Positions 15,867-24,680 of a stretch of DNA of 41,503 nt are shown here, in pieces (the first letter of the stretch is position 1; each line of letters starts with the position of its first letter). Below the pieces are notes generated by a model that searched no databases, was not told where the DNA came from, and saw only the letters and a list, made by a program, of their open reading frames with translations. The position numbers and the translations under genes are program-made. The stretch comes from an uncultured Prevotellaceae bacterium (GTDB taxonomy: Bacteria; Bacteroidota; Bacteroidia; Bacteroidales; Bacteroidaceae). The stretch covers positions 1-41,503 of the forward strand of contig ONYA01000022.1 in NCBI GenBank assembly GCA_900321965.1, given 5' to 3'.

Positions 15867-16568
15867 TTACTCTTTACGTGGATCAATAGCTTTCACAATA
15901 CCCTGCTCGGCGGTGGTGCGGCCGTAGCTGCCGGTAAACTGCTTCACGGCCTCGTTGGCGTCCATACCGTTCTTGATGGCTTCCATCATCTTGCCAAGGT
16001 GTACATACTCGTAGCCGCAGACCTGATTGTCCTTGTCGAGGAACTGCTTGGTGATGTAACCCTCGGTCAGCTCCAGATAGCGGGTACCCTTGGCAACGGT
16101 GCCGTAGAGTGTACCAGTCTGTGAGCGCAGACCTTTACCCAGATCTTCCAGACCAGCGCCGATAACGAGACCACCCTCAGAGAAGGCACTCTGTGTGCGG
16201 CCGTAGACGATCTGCAGGAACAGTTCGCGCATAGCGGTGTTGATAGCGTCGCAGACGAGGTCGGTGTTCAGCGCCTCGAGGATGGTCTTGCCGGGCAGGA
16301 TCTCGCTGGCCATAGCTGCAGAGTGGGTCATACCCGTGCAGCCGATGGTCTCAACCAGAGCTTCCTGGATGATGCCGTCCTTCACGTTCAGCGACAGCTT
16401 GCAGGCACCCTGCTGAGGTGCGCACCAGCCGATACCGTGAGTGTAACCTGAGATGTCTTTGATCTCTTTTGCCTGAATCCATTTGCCCTCTTCGGGAATG
16501 GGGGCGGGACCGTGATTCGGTCCTTTTGCAACAACGCACATGTTGTTGACTTCGTTAGAATACTGCAT
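15867..16568 (-). CDS. Fe-S cluster assembly scaffold-like (NifU/IscU-type) protein
   Basis: A 233-residue protein related to IscU/NifU scaffolds. Cysteines that could bind a cluster are C49 (GIGWCAPQQGAC), C56, C77 (ETIGCTGMTHSAAMASEIL) and C106 (NTDLVCDAIN). The middle region has the scaffold helix pattern MASEILPGKTILEAL. It is longer than IscU (about 130 residues) and carries an extra C-terminal region (about 120-233, ending AEQGIVKAIDPRKE). It is the first gene of a two-gene unit with the GGGtGRT protein. No iscS, hscA or fdx lies nearby, so it is not part of a standard ISC operon. The scaffold function is by family. Confidence 0.87.
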   Translation of the reverse strand: MQYSNEVNNMCVVAKGPNHGPAPIPEEGKWIQAKEIKDISGYTHGIGWCAPQQGACKLSLNVKDGIIQEALVETIGCTGMTHSAAMASEILPGKTILEALNTDLVCDAINTAMRELFLQIVYGRTQSAFSEGGLVIGAGLEDLGKGLRSQTGTLYGTVAKGTRYLELTEGYITKQFLDKDNQVCGYEYVHLGKMMEAIKNGMDANEAVKQFTGSYGRTTAEQGIVKAIDPRKE

Positions 16569-16607
16569 ATTTAAGAAATAAAAATAAATGATGATTCAAA
16601 TCACCTG

Positions 16608-16615
16608 CAAAGGTA
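16608..16615 (-). promoter_or_regulatory. -7 box for the scaffold/GGGtGRT operon
   Basis: On the minus strand the box reads TACCTTTG, 39 bases upstream of the ATG at 16568. It overlaps a small perfect hairpin (AGGTATT/AATACCT, 16611-16628). No clear TTTG at -33. Confidence 0.55.
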
Positions 16616-16681
16616 TTAAAAAATACCTAATTATTGGTAGAATCACCATTTACTTTAACCTTATTTAATTAAGCGGTCTGT

Positions 16682-19219
16682 TTAATCGGTCTCAAAAAGC
16701 AGTTCTTCCTTGTCTGGCGCTTTCTTGATATGGATGACAGCCCCCGTCGCTATGTCGCCGTTGACGATGCGTTCGCAGACGCCGTCTTCGACATAAGTCT
16801 GGATGGCACGCTTCAGCGGACGGGCGCCAAACTGCACGTCGTAGCCCTTCGTGGCCACAAACTCCTTCGCCTCGTCAGTCATGTCGATAGTGTAGCCTAA
16901 GTCGCTGATGCGCTTGTAGAGGCTGCCTAACTCGATGTCGATGATGCGCTTGATGGCTTCGAGGTCGAGCTGGTCGAAGGTGATGATCTCGTCGAGACGG
17001 TTCAGGAACTCCGGCGAGAACTGTTTCGACAGCGCCTTCTGCACGATGCTGCGTGCATGTTCCTTATCCTGTTCGTTCAGGGCAAGTCCCGTTCCGTTGT
17101 GAGCGCTGAAGCCGATGCCGCGTCCGAAGTCCTTCAGCTGGCGTGTGCCGGCGTTCGAGGTCATGATGATGACCGTATTGCGGAAGTCGACGAAACGGCC
17201 GTTGCCGTCGGTCAGACGTCCTTCATCGAGCACTTGCAGCAGGAGGTTGAACACGTTGGAGTGGGCTTTCTCTATCTCGTCTAACAGGACGATGGAGTAG
17301 GGGTGACGGCGTACGCGCTCCGTCAGTTGGCCGCCTTCCTCATAGCCGACGTAGCCCGGAGGTGCACCAATCAGTCGGCTGGTGTTGAACGACTCCGTAT
17401 ATTCGCTCATGTCGACGCGTATCAAGGCGTCGGAAGAGCCGAACATGAACTCTGCCAGCTTCTTGGCCAAATACGTCTTGCCGACGCCCGTGGGCCCCAG
17501 GAACATAAAGGCGCCGATGGGGTGGTTGGGGTCTTTCAGTCCTACGCGGTTGCGCTGGATGGCTCGCACCATCTTGTCGATGGCACCATCCTGTCCGATG
17601 ACGGCACCCTTCAGCTCCGTACCCATACCCTTCAGGCGGATGCCTTCCTGTTCGGCCATCCGCTGTACGGGAACGCCCGTCATCATCGATACGACGTCGG
17701 CCACCTCCTTCTCGGTGACAACCTGCCGTTCGTCGCCTTCGCCCGTCTGCCATTTCTTGTTCAGGTCTTCCAGCTCTTTCTCAAGCTGTGTCTGACGGTC
17801 GCGATAGCTGGCGGCCAGCTCGTAGTTCTGGTTCTTGACGGCGCTCTGCTTGCGGTCCTTGATGTTGGCAATCTCCTGCTCCTTCTCCGTAATCTCAGGG
17901 GGAATCTGCGCGTTGCCGAGATGAACCTTCGAGCCCACTTCGTCCATCGCGTCGATGGCTTTGTCGGGCATGAAGCGGTCGTTGACATAGCGGTCTGTCA
18001 ATTTGACACAGGCCGCCAGCGCGTCGTCTGTATAGCTGACGTGGTGGTGGTGTTCGTAGCGGTCTTTGATGTTGTGCAGAATCTGCAGCGTCTCCTCGTT
18101 GGTGGTCGGCTCCACCTGCACCTTCTGGAAGCGGCGCTCCAGTGCGCCGTCTTTCTCGATGGAGTTGCGGTATTCGTCGAGTGTCGTTGCCCCGATACAT
18201 TGCACCGTGCCTCGTGCCAGAGCCGGTTTCATGATGTTGGCGGCATCCATCGAACCAGGTGTCGAACCGGCGCCGATGATGGTGTGAATCTCGTCGATGA
18301 AGACGATGACGTCCTGGTTCTGCTCCAGCTCCTTCATGAGCTGTTTCAGGCGCTCTTCAAACTGTCCGCGATACTTCGTGCCTGCCACAATGGCAGTCAT
18401 GTCGAGCGTATAGATCTTCTTGCCGAAGAGCATGGGCGACGTGTGGTGCTTGGCTATCATCTGGGCGAGCCCCTCGACAATGGCACTCTTGCCGACGCCG
18501 GGTTCACCTATTAATATAGGATTGTTTTTCTTGCGGCGGCCTAAGATCTCGATGACGCGCTGAATCTCGCGCTCGCGGCCTACACAGGGGTCGAGCTTGC
18601 CTTCGGCAGCAGCCTGAGTCAGGTCGGTGCCGAAGCTGTCTAATACGGGCGTCTTCGATTTCGTCTTTGCCTGTGCCGTTGTGGTCTGACCATTATGTCC
18701 GGCCGACTGGTTGCCTGCCGGAGCCTCGTCTTCGTCAAAATCCTCGTCGGGCAGTCCTATGCCGTCGCTGACGCTGCTCTTCTGGGGAGCGTGCAGCATG
18801 GCGAGTGTATCTTCGTAATTCATATCGTTAAATTCTAATACCTGCTTGGCGCCGTTCTGCACTTGGTCGTGCAGGATAGCCAGCAGAAGGTGTTGCTCTT
18901 CTACGCGTTCTGTCCGTTGTATACGTGCCTCAAGCACAGCAAGTTTCAGAATATTGCTTGCCTTTTCGTTGAGGACGAGGTCGCTGGCTTGAATTGGCAT
19001 TTGCAGTTCGTCTTCCCTGACTTTCTGTTCCAATTCCGTCTTGACAGATTGTATATTCAGGTTCAGCCGGTTGAACACGTTGATAACAGCCCCATCCTTC
19101 ATCCGCAGCAGACCCAACAACAAATGTTCGGGCCCTACCGACCGACTGGCTAATCTGGCAGCCTCTTCGCGCGAGAAGGCCAGCACTTCAGACACCTTGG
19201 GTGAAAACTGACTTGTCAT
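16682..19219 (-). CDS. clpC: ATP-dependent Clp protease ATP-binding subunit ClpC
   Basis: An 845-residue class I AAA+ unfoldase. A Clp-N domain (residues about 1-145, [19 protein letters not shown]) leads into an acidic and Gln/Lys-rich linker (about 150-195). AAA-1 has Walker A GEPGVGKS at 238-245 and Walker [18 protein letters not shown]-type coiled segment ([20 protein letters not shown], about 435-460) identifies ClpC rather than ClpA or ClpB. AAA-2 has [20 protein letters not shown] and [18 protein letters not shown]-loop-exposed tripeptide for ClpP binding is not obvious to me. A perfect sigma-54 promoter match lies 50 bases upstream. The usual partner clpP is not in this window. Confidence 0.96.
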   Translation of the reverse strand: MTSQFSPKVSEVLAFSREEAARLASRSVGPEHLLLGLLRMKDGAVINVFNRLNLNIQSVKTELEQKVREDELQMPIQASDLVLNEKASNILKLAVLEARIQRTERVEEQHLLLAILHDQVQNGAKQVLEFNDMNYEDTLAMLHAPQKSSVSDGIGLPDEDFDEDEAPAGNQSAGHNGQTTTAQAKTKSKTPVLDSFGTDLTQAAAEGKLDPCVGREREIQRVIEILGRRKKNNPILIGEPGVGKSAIVEGLAQMIAKHHTSPMLFGKKIYTLDMTAIVAGTKYRGQFEERLKQLMKELEQNQDVIVFIDEIHTIIGAGSTPGSMDAANIMKPALARGTVQCIGATTLDEYRNSIEKDGALERRFQKVQVEPTTNEETLQILHNIKDRYEHHHHVSYTDDALAACVKLTDRYVNDRFMPDKAIDAMDEVGSKVHLGNAQIPPEITEKEQEIANIKDRKQSAVKNQNYELAASYRDRQTQLEKELEDLNKKWQTGEGDERQVVTEKEVADVVSMMTGVPVQRMAEQEGIRLKGMGTELKGAVIGQDGAIDKMVRAIQRNRVGLKDPNHPIGAFMFLGPTGVGKTYLAKKLAEFMFGSSDALIRVDMSEYTESFNTSRLIGAPPGYVGYEEGGQLTERVRRHPYSIVLLDEIEKAHSNVFNLLLQVLDEGRLTDGNGRFVDFRNTVIIMTSNAGTRQLKDFGRGIGFSAHNGTGLALNEQDKEHARSIVQKALSKQFSPEFLNRLDEIITFDQLDLEAIKRIIDIELGSLYKRISDLGYTIDMTDEAKEFVATKGYDVQFGARPLKRAIQTYVEDGVCERIVNGDIATGAVIHIKKAPDKEELLFETD

Positions 19220-19268
19220 TCTTTACTTTTTACCTTTCTTGTTTCGAGTGCAAAATTACATAATTATT

Positions 19269-19285
19269 TGCAAACACCGTGCCAA
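19269..19285 (-). promoter_or_regulatory. sigma-54 (-24/-12) promoter of clpC, full consensus match
   Basis: On the minus strand the sequence reads TTGGCACGGTGTTTGCA. It matches YTGGCACGRNNNTTGCW at all defined positions, with correct GG-GC spacing. The predicted start of transcription is near 19258, giving a leader of about 40 nt. A TAATTTTG-like box also exists nearer to the gene but has no partner at -33. Confidence 0.82.
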
Positions 19286-19363
19286 AATGGATAAAAGTTT
19301 TCTCTTTGTGTTTCATTAAGGAAAAAGTTTTGGAAAAATGTATGCGCTTTCAAAATTATTTTG

Positions 19364-19371
19364 TAATTTTG
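19364..19371 (+). promoter_or_regulatory. -7 box for tkt
   Basis: TAATTTTG matches TAnnTTTG, 39 bases upstream of the tkt ATG. The -33 region is AT-rich without a clean TTTG. Confidence 0.6.
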
Positions 19372-19410
19372 TGGCCAAATCTGACCTTTTTATTTATTTA
19401 AAACACATTT

Positions 19411-21423
19411 ATGAACGACAACAAAGTTATGAACCGTGCAGCCGACAATATCCGTATCCTGGCTGCTGCGATGGTTGAAAAGGCAAAGTCGGGACATCCC
19501 GGCGGTGCTATGGGTGGTGCTGACTTTATCAACACTCTGTACTCAGAATTCCTTGTTTACGACCCCGAGAATCCCGCTTGGGAGGGTCGCGACCGTTTCT
19601 TCCTCGATCCTGGTCACATGGCTCCGATGCTCTACTCACAGCTTGCCCTTATCGGTAAGTATGACATTGAAGACCTGAAGAACCTGCGTCAGTGGGGTTC
19701 TGTCACGCCCGGTCACCCCGAGCGCGAGCTGGCTCGTGGCATTGAGAACACTTCCGGTCCTCTGGGTCAGGGTCACACTTTTGCCGTTGGTGCTGCTATT
19801 GCCGCCAAGTTCCTGAAGGCTCGTCTGGGCGACGTGATGAACCAGACGATCTACGCCTACATCTCTGACGGTGGCGTACAGGAGGAGATTTCGCAGGGTG
19901 CTGGCCGTATTGCCGGTAACTTAGGACTCGACAACCTGATTATGTTCTACGACGCCAACGACATCCAGTTGTCTACCCGTACCGAGGTTGTTACCTGCGA
20001 GGACACCGCTAAGAAGTATGAGGCTTGGGGCTGGTTCGTGCAGAAGATTGACGGTAACGACGTCGACCAGATTCGCGAGGCCATCAAGAAGGCACAGGCC
20101 GAGAAGGAGCGTCCGAGCCTGATTATCGGTCATTGCATCATGGGTAAGGGTGCCCGCAAGGCTGACGGCTCAAGCTACGAGTCGAACTGTGCTACGCACG
20201 GTGCTCCCCTCGGTGGCGACAACTTCGTCCAGACGATGAAGAACCTCGGCGCCGATCCTGAGAATCCGTTCCAGATATTCCCCGAAGTTAAAGAAATGTA
20301 CGCGCGTAGAGCTGAAGAGCTGAAGAAGATCGTTGCTGAGCGCTATGCTGCAAAGGCCGAGTGGGCAAAAGCAAATCCTGAGAAGGCTGCCCAGCTCGAA
20401 GAGTGGTTCAGCGGCAAGGCTCCGAAGATTGACTGGACGAAGGTTGAGCAGAAGGCCGGTTCGGCTACCCGTAGCGCTTCGGCTGCCGTTCTCGGTCAGC
20501 TGGCTGAGCAGGTGCCCAACATGATTTGTGCTTCTGCCGACCTGTCGAACTCTGACAATACCAACGGCTTCCTGAAGAAGACCCACGACATCGTGAAGGG
20601 CGACTTCAGCGGTGCTTTCTTCGAGGCTGGTGTGGCTGAGCTGACGATGGCTTGCTGCTGCATCGGTATGGCTCTACACGGTGGTGTCATCCCCGCTTGC
20701 GGTACCTTCTTCGTGTTCTCTGACTACATGAAGCCCGCCGTCCGTATGGCTGCCCTGATGGAGCTGCCCGTGAAGTTCATCTGGACCCACGACGCCTTCC
20801 GCGTTGGTGAGGATGGTCCTACCCACGAGCCTGTTGAGCAGGAGGCACAGATTCGCCTGATGGAGAAGCTGAAGAACCATCACGGCAAGAACAGCGTGCT
20901 CGTTGTTCGTCCCGCCGATGCTGAGGAGACCACCGTCTGCTGGCGTATGGCTATGGAGAACGTCGACACCCCGACCGCTCTGATTTTCTCGCGTCAGAAC
21001 ATCGAGATGCTGCCCGAGGGCAACGACTACACGCAGGCAACGAAGGGTGCTTACGTCGTCGCCGGTTCCGACGAGAACTACGACGTCATCCTGCTCGCCT
21101 CTGGGTCTGAGGTTTCTACGCTGGAGGCTGGTGCCAAGCTGTTGGCTGCCGACGGCATCAAGACGCGCGTGGTCAGCGTTCCGTCTGAGGGTCTGTTCCG
21201 CGCACAGTCGAAGGAGTATCAGCAGAGCGTCCTGCCCGCAGGCAAGAAGAAGTTCGGCTTGACCGCTGGTCTGCCCGTCAACCTCGAAGGTCTGGTAGGT
21301 GCCGACGGTACCGTCTGGGGTCTCGAGTCGTTCGGCTTCTCTGCTCCTTACAAGGTGCTCGACGAGAAGCTCGGCTTCACTGGCCAGAACGTCTACGAGC
21401 AGGTGAAGAAGCTGCTTGCATAA
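19411..21423 (+). CDS. tkt: transketolase
   Basis: A 670-residue TPP-dependent enzyme of the non-oxidative pentose phosphate pathway that moves two-carbon units between sugar phosphates. The N-terminal TPP domain has KSGHPGGAMGGADF, DRFFLDPGHMAPMLYS, the cofactor motif region YISDGGVQEEISQGAGRIAG and FYDANDIQLS. The middle pyrimidine-binding domain has FFEAGVAELTMACCCIGMAL with the catalytic Glu and FVFSDYMKPAVRMAALM. The C-terminal domain starts near residue 540. Length is normal for bacteria. Strong use of a few codons suggests high expression. An FGGY pentulose kinase lies 5 kb away, a plausible pathway partner but not in the same operon. Confidence 0.97.
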   Translation: MNDNKVMNRAADNIRILAAAMVEKAKSGHPGGAMGGADFINTLYSEFLVYDPENPAWEGRDRFFLDPGHMAPMLYSQLALIGKYDIEDLKNLRQWGSVTPGHPERELARGIENTSGPLGQGHTFAVGAAIAAKFLKARLGDVMNQTIYAYISDGGVQEEISQGAGRIAGNLGLDNLIMFYDANDIQLSTRTEVVTCEDTAKKYEAWGWFVQKIDGNDVDQIREAIKKAQAEKERPSLIIGHCIMGKGARKADGSSYESNCATHGAPLGGDNFVQTMKNLGADPENPFQIFPEVKEMYARRAEELKKIVAERYAAKAEWAKANPEKAAQLEEWFSGKAPKIDWTKVEQKAGSATRSASAAVLGQLAEQVPNMICASADLSNSDNTNGFLKKTHDIVKGDFSGAFFEAGVAELTMACCCIGMALHGGVIPACGTFFVFSDYMKPAVRMAALMELPVKFIWTHDAFRVGEDGPTHEPVEQEAQIRLMEKLKNHHGKNSVLVVRPADAEETTVCWRMAMENVDTPTALIFSRQNIEMLPEGNDYTQATKGAYVVAGSDENYDVILLASGSEVSTLEAGAKLLAADGIKTRVVSVPSEGLFRAQSKEYQQSVLPAGKKKFGLTAGLPVNLEGLVGADGTVWGLESFGFSAPYKVLDEKLGFTGQNVYEQVKKLLA

Positions 21424-21442
21424 ACGGTAAATAAATAAAAAG

Positions 21443-21473
21443 AAAGACGTTCGTTATTTCAGCGAACGTCTTT
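21443..21473. terminator. bidirectional intrinsic terminator
   Basis: A perfect 11-bp stem, AAAGACGTTCG/CGAACGTCTTT, with a 9-nt loop is followed by a run of T on the plus strand and preceded by A-rich sequence. It separates the convergent tkt and htpG. Confidence 0.93.
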
Positions 21474-21507
21474 TTTTTGTATCTGTTACTTTAATCAGAC
21501 CAATCTG

Positions 21508-23568
21508 TTACTTTATCAGGTCTACTGAGCGCTTCAGGAAGCGGTCGAGCGCTTCGCCCTTCAGCATGCCGTTCTGGAGCAGGGCAAGGTCGATGAGCTG
21601 GTGGACGACGTCGTTGGTCTTGGCGTAGTCGCTAATCACCTGCTGCTTCTTGTCCTTCTCAGCCTGCACAGCCTTCTCGGCTTCGGCCTTCTGGTCCTTG
21701 TCCTCCTGTGTCAGTTCGTCATACTTCTTCTTGTCCTGCTGCTGACGGATGGCAGCCAGACGGGCTTCCTGACCCTTGAGTTCGGCGACGATGGGCTTCA
21801 GAGCCTCGTCGGTAGCGCTCTTGGCATCTTCGAGCACGCGCTTCACCAGCGGGTGGTCGCTGTTCAGCACGATGTTGAACGAGTCGGGCATCTGGCCGTA
21901 GAAGTTCATACCCTGCTGGAAGCGGCTCATCTCCTTCATACGGCGCATCCATTCGTTCTGCGTGATGATGACCGGACGGGCTTCGGCGCCGAGTGCGTCG
22001 ACCTGTACCATAAACTCGGTCTTTTCCAGTTTTGGCAGTTGTGACTTGAAGACGGCTGACAAATTGTCACTGTCATCCTCGCTGAGGTCGGTCTTCGGGG
22101 CGTCGCTCTTCACAATCAGTCGGTCGATGATGTCGCTGTCTACGCGTGTAAAACGGCTCTTCTCAAACTTCTGCTCCAGCGTCTGTATGGTGGGCACGTC
22201 GAGCTGTCCGTCGAGCAGCAGCACCGAGTAGCCCTTGTCCTCGGCAGCCTTGATATACGAGTACTGCTCCTCCTTGTCCGTAGCGTAGAGGTAGATCAGC
22301 GTGTCGTCCTTATCCTTCTGCGAAGCCTCAATCAGCTTCTTGTATTCGTCGAAGGTGAAGTACTTGCCGTTGACGTCCTTCATCAGCGCAAAGTCCTTGG
22401 CGCGGTCGTAGAAACCTTCCTCTGAGAGAATACCGTAGTTGATAAAGAGCTTCAGGTCGTCCCACTTCTCCTCGTACTGCTTGCGGTCTTCGCCGAAGAT
22501 AGCCTTCAGGCGGTCGGCCACTTTCTTCGTGATATACGTCGAAATCTTCTTCACCTCGCGGTCGCTCTGCAGATACGAGCGGCTGACGTTCAGGGGAATG
22601 TCCGGCGAGTCAATGACACCGTGCAGCAGCGTCAGGAACTCAGGCACGATGCCCTCCACCTGGTCAGTCACGAAGACCTGGTTGCAGTAGAGCTGAATCT
22701 TGTTGCGCTGCAGCTCGATGTTCGACTTGATCTTCGGGAAGTACAGAATACCTGTCAGGTTGAACGGATAGTCGACGTTCAGGTGAATCCAGAACAGCGG
22801 CTCGTCGCTCATCGGATAGAGCGTGCGGTAGAACGACTTGTAGTCCTCGTCCTTCAGCGTCGACGGCGTTTTAGTCCACAGCGGCTCTACGTTGTTAATG
22901 ATGTTATCTTCCTCAGTGTCAACCATTTTCTTCTCGTCGCTCGACCATTCCTGCTTCTTGCCGAAGGCAACGGGAACTGCTAAGAACTTGCAGTACTTGT
23001 TCAGCAGACCCTCCAGCTTCGAGCGGTCGAGGAACTCCTTGCAGTCGTCATCGATGTAGAGGATGATGTCCGAACCGCGGTCTTCCTTTTCCGCCTCGTC
23101 AATCTCGTAGGCGGGACTGCCGTCGCACGACCACTTCACGGCTTTGGCGTCGTCCTTGTACGACTTCGTGACGATCTCCACCTTCTTCGCCACCATGAAC
23201 GACGAGTAGAAGCCCAGTCCGAAGTGTCCGATGATGTTGTTGGCGTTGTCCTTATATTTCTCTAAGAAGTCGGTCACGCCCGAGAAGGCTATCTGGTTGA
23301 TATACTTGTCAATCTCCTCCTCGGTCATGCCGATACCGCGGTCAGAAATGGTAATCGTGCCCTTGTCGGCGTCCATCGAGACCCGCACCGTCAGGTCGCC
23401 CAGTTCGCCTTTGAAGTCGCCCTTCTGCTGCAGCGTCTTCAGCTTCTGTGTAGCGTCGACGGCGTTCGACACCATCTCGCGCAGGAAGATTTCATGATCT
23501 GAATAGAGAAACTTTTTGATGACGGGGAAGATGTTCTCAGTAGTAACCCCGATGTTACCTTTTTGCAT
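21508..23568 (-). CDS. htpG: molecular chaperone HtpG (Hsp90)
   Basis: A 686-residue ATP-dependent chaperone. The GHKL ATPase domain includes EIFLREMVSNAVDATQKL, ISDRGIGMTEEEI and IIGHFGLGFYSSFMVA, with the catalytic Glu in LREMVSNAVDA. The middle domain contains FWIHLNVDYPFNLTGILYFP, SPDIPLNVSRSYLQSDREV and KFYDRAK-type motifs. The C-terminal dimerisation part (about 480-686) is longer than in E. coli and contains a charged, Lys/Glu/Gln-rich segment near 620-660 (EDKDQKAEAEKAVQAEKDKK) as seen in Bacteroidetes. The start is ATG 23568. A near-perfect sigma-54 promoter lies about 40 bases upstream, like the one before clpC. Confidence 0.97.
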   Translation of the reverse strand: MQKGNIGVTTENIFPVIKKFLYSDHEIFLREMVSNAVDATQKLKTLQQKGDFKGELGDLTVRVSMDADKGTITISDRGIGMTEEEIDKYINQIAFSGVTDFLEKYKDNANNIIGHFGLGFYSSFMVAKKVEIVTKSYKDDAKAVKWSCDGSPAYEIDEAEKEDRGSDIILYIDDDCKEFLDRSKLEGLLNKYCKFLAVPVAFGKKQEWSSDEKKMVDTEEDNIINNVEPLWTKTPSTLKDEDYKSFYRTLYPMSDEPLFWIHLNVDYPFNLTGILYFPKIKSNIELQRNKIQLYCNQVFVTDQVEGIVPEFLTLLHGVIDSPDIPLNVSRSYLQSDREVKKISTYITKKVADRLKAIFGEDRKQYEEKWDDLKLFINYGILSEEGFYDRAKDFALMKDVNGKYFTFDEYKKLIEASQKDKDDTLIYLYATDKEEQYSYIKAAEDKGYSVLLLDGQLDVPTIQTLEQKFEKSRFTRVDSDIIDRLIVKSDAPKTDLSEDDSDNLSAVFKSQLPKLEKTEFMVQVDALGAEARPVIITQNEWMRRMKEMSRFQQGMNFYGQMPDSFNIVLNSDHPLVKRVLEDAKSATDEALKPIVAELKGQEARLAAIRQQQDKKKYDELTQEDKDQKAEAEKAVQAEKDKKQQVISDYAKTNDVVHQLIDLALLQNGMLKGEALDRFLKRSVDLIK

Positions 23569-23608
23569 AGTTTTATCGCGTTTTTTTTATTGTTTCCGAC
23601 TACATCAT

Positions 23609-23625
23609 AGCAAAAAGCGTGCCAA
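23609..23625 (-). promoter_or_regulatory. sigma-54 (-24/-12) promoter of htpG, one mismatch
   Basis: On the minus strand the sequence reads TTGGCACGCTTTTTGCT. It fits YTGGCACGRNNNTTGCW except C instead of R at position 9. The GG-GC spacing is exact. The predicted leader is about 30 nt. A TACTTTTG sequence lies further upstream, without a -33 partner. Confidence 0.78.
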
Positions 23626-23765
23626 AAACAGCAAAAGTACACAAAAGGGAATGCGGTTCTTCGCGGAGCGAAGCGGCAGAGCCGAGCGTTGCTGTGCACT
23701 TTTTAGGGTTATACCAATATTCCTACACTTCGAATGCACAGCGGAATCGACTGCTGTTCACCCAA

Positions 23766-24008
23766 TTAAGCGACCTTTAGTAAGTCAAGTACTGAGTACA
23801 CTCGTGTCATGTTCTCGAATGTAAAGTACTGGTCGTCGAGCACCATCCACTTGTTACGTTCTTTTACTGGCATCTGCTGAATGTCAGGGAAGAATGAAAC
23901 CGGAATAATCACTTCGCGGCCGTCCGTCAGTCGTGCGACCATCTTTCCGCGATGAGCCGTGAAGTTCAGGTCTTTAATGCCTAATGTTACTCCTTGAATC
24001 TTACACAT
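23766..24008 (-). CDS. DUF2442 domain protein
   Basis: An 80-residue protein, the second gene of a pair. The family signatures are NFTAHRGKMVARLTDGREVI, IPVSFFPDIQQM and KWMVLDDQYFTFENM. DUF2442 proteins often stand next to a DUF4160 protein and are suspected of acting as a toxin-antitoxin-like pair, with no proven mechanism that I can cite. It starts 18 bases after the DUF4160 stop. The C-terminus ends in a short hydrophobic helix (VYSVLDLLKVA). A 197-base gap to htpG contains the htpG promoter and a GC-rich inverted stretch near 23650-23690. Confidence 0.85.
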   Translation of the reverse strand: MCKIQGVTLGIKDLNFTAHRGKMVARLTDGREVIIPVSFFPDIQQMPVKERNKWMVLDDQYFTFENMTRVYSVLDLLKVA

Positions 24009-24026
24009 ATCTTTGTCCTCCTATTT

Positions 24027-24323
24027 TTATTTCTCAATATTAATTGAAACAGTCTTCTCGCCGTTGAAAACCTTCGTAATCTGTTTGTTGATAAACTCCC
24101 AGTGGTTGTTGATGGCGGCAATAAGCATCTCATTGTCTTTAGCCGACAGCTCAGATTCTGCAATCTCTACGCATTGCTCACCATTCTTTTCAATCCAAAT
24201 CTTTGCGAGCGAATGCTGATGACGCATTCCTTTCTTGAAAACGTGTACATGGCGGCGGTTGTCGTTTACATCAAGTGAAATCGCTACCAAGATAAACATT
24301 CTCAGAAATGCTAACTGTCCCAT
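24027..24323 (-). CDS. DUF4160 domain protein
   Basis: A 98-residue protein, first gene of the pair with DUF2442. It has the family arrangement: a hydrophobic first strand (FLRMFILVAISLDVNDNRRH), then HVHVFKK with the HxH motif, and a C-terminal helix (MLIAAINNHWEFINKQITKV) ending in GEKTVSINIEK. Proteins of this family are small, predicted single-domain and unassigned. The start ATG 24323 lies 18 bases downstream of a good -7 box. The promoter's -33 box is formed at the end of the 280-bp repeat element. No toxin activity is shown by the sequence. Confidence 0.83.
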   Translation of the reverse strand: MGQLAFLRMFILVAISLDVNDNRRHVHVFKKGMRHQHSLAKIWIEKNGEQCVEIAESELSAKDNEMLIAAINNHWEFINKQITKVFNGEKTVSINIEK

Positions 24324-24341
24324 ATCTCACACATTTTTCTG

Positions 24342-24373
24342 CAAAGTTACGACTTTTCCGGTAAACCGCCAAA
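24342..24373 (-). promoter_or_regulatory. promoter of the DUF4160/DUF2442 pair, -33 box at the repeat edge
   Basis: On the minus strand TTTG (24370-24373) is followed after 20 nt by TAACTTTG (24342-24349), an exact Bacteroidetes spacing. The -33 TTTG straddles the outer boundary of the repeat element at 24371. Confidence 0.82.
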
Positions 24374-24649
24374 AGAAACGGGTAAATTTTTTCTCGCGGC
24401 CATTCGCGAAAATTTCGTGATAATTCACAAAATTCTCGCGGCTGATGACGAAAAGGGGGCGCAATGTCTTACAGTTGACAGTTGACAGTTTTCACAGGGA
24501 CGCTTACGGCGATAATGGAAAAAAGTGTATTAAAATTATACTATATATATAATATATATATTATATATATAGTATCACTTATTTCAAGGTTTTGAAGTGC
24601 TCCTGTGAAAACTGTCAACTGTAAGAACTGTAAGACGAGGGTAGGGGCG
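24371..24649 (+). repeat. 280-bp dispersed repeat, left copy (inverted relative to the right copy)
   Basis: This stretch is nearly the reverse complement of 40842-41121. It contains a palindromic core: TTGACAG heptamer repeats and TTTCACAGG at about 24467-24499 face CCTGTGAAAACTGTCAACTG at about 24602-24633. A perfect 38-bp AT palindrome lies at 24538-24575. No ORF of note is encoded. It lies between the divergent DUF4160 and HU-HIG genes, and accounts for most of the 480-base non-coding gap. Confidence 0.92.
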
Positions 24650-24680
24650 TGCTTTTTTGCGTGCCTTTTTGGACGAAAAA

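Noticed and set aside
17303-18514. 403-codon open frame opposite clpC, and similar long frames opposite gldE (1623-2339), the kinase (26455-27369), rel (31570-32373) and the ABC-F gene (36595-37803).
   Set aside because: They are antisense shadows of strongly coding genes, with low-complexity His/Val/Leu-rich products and no family resemblance.
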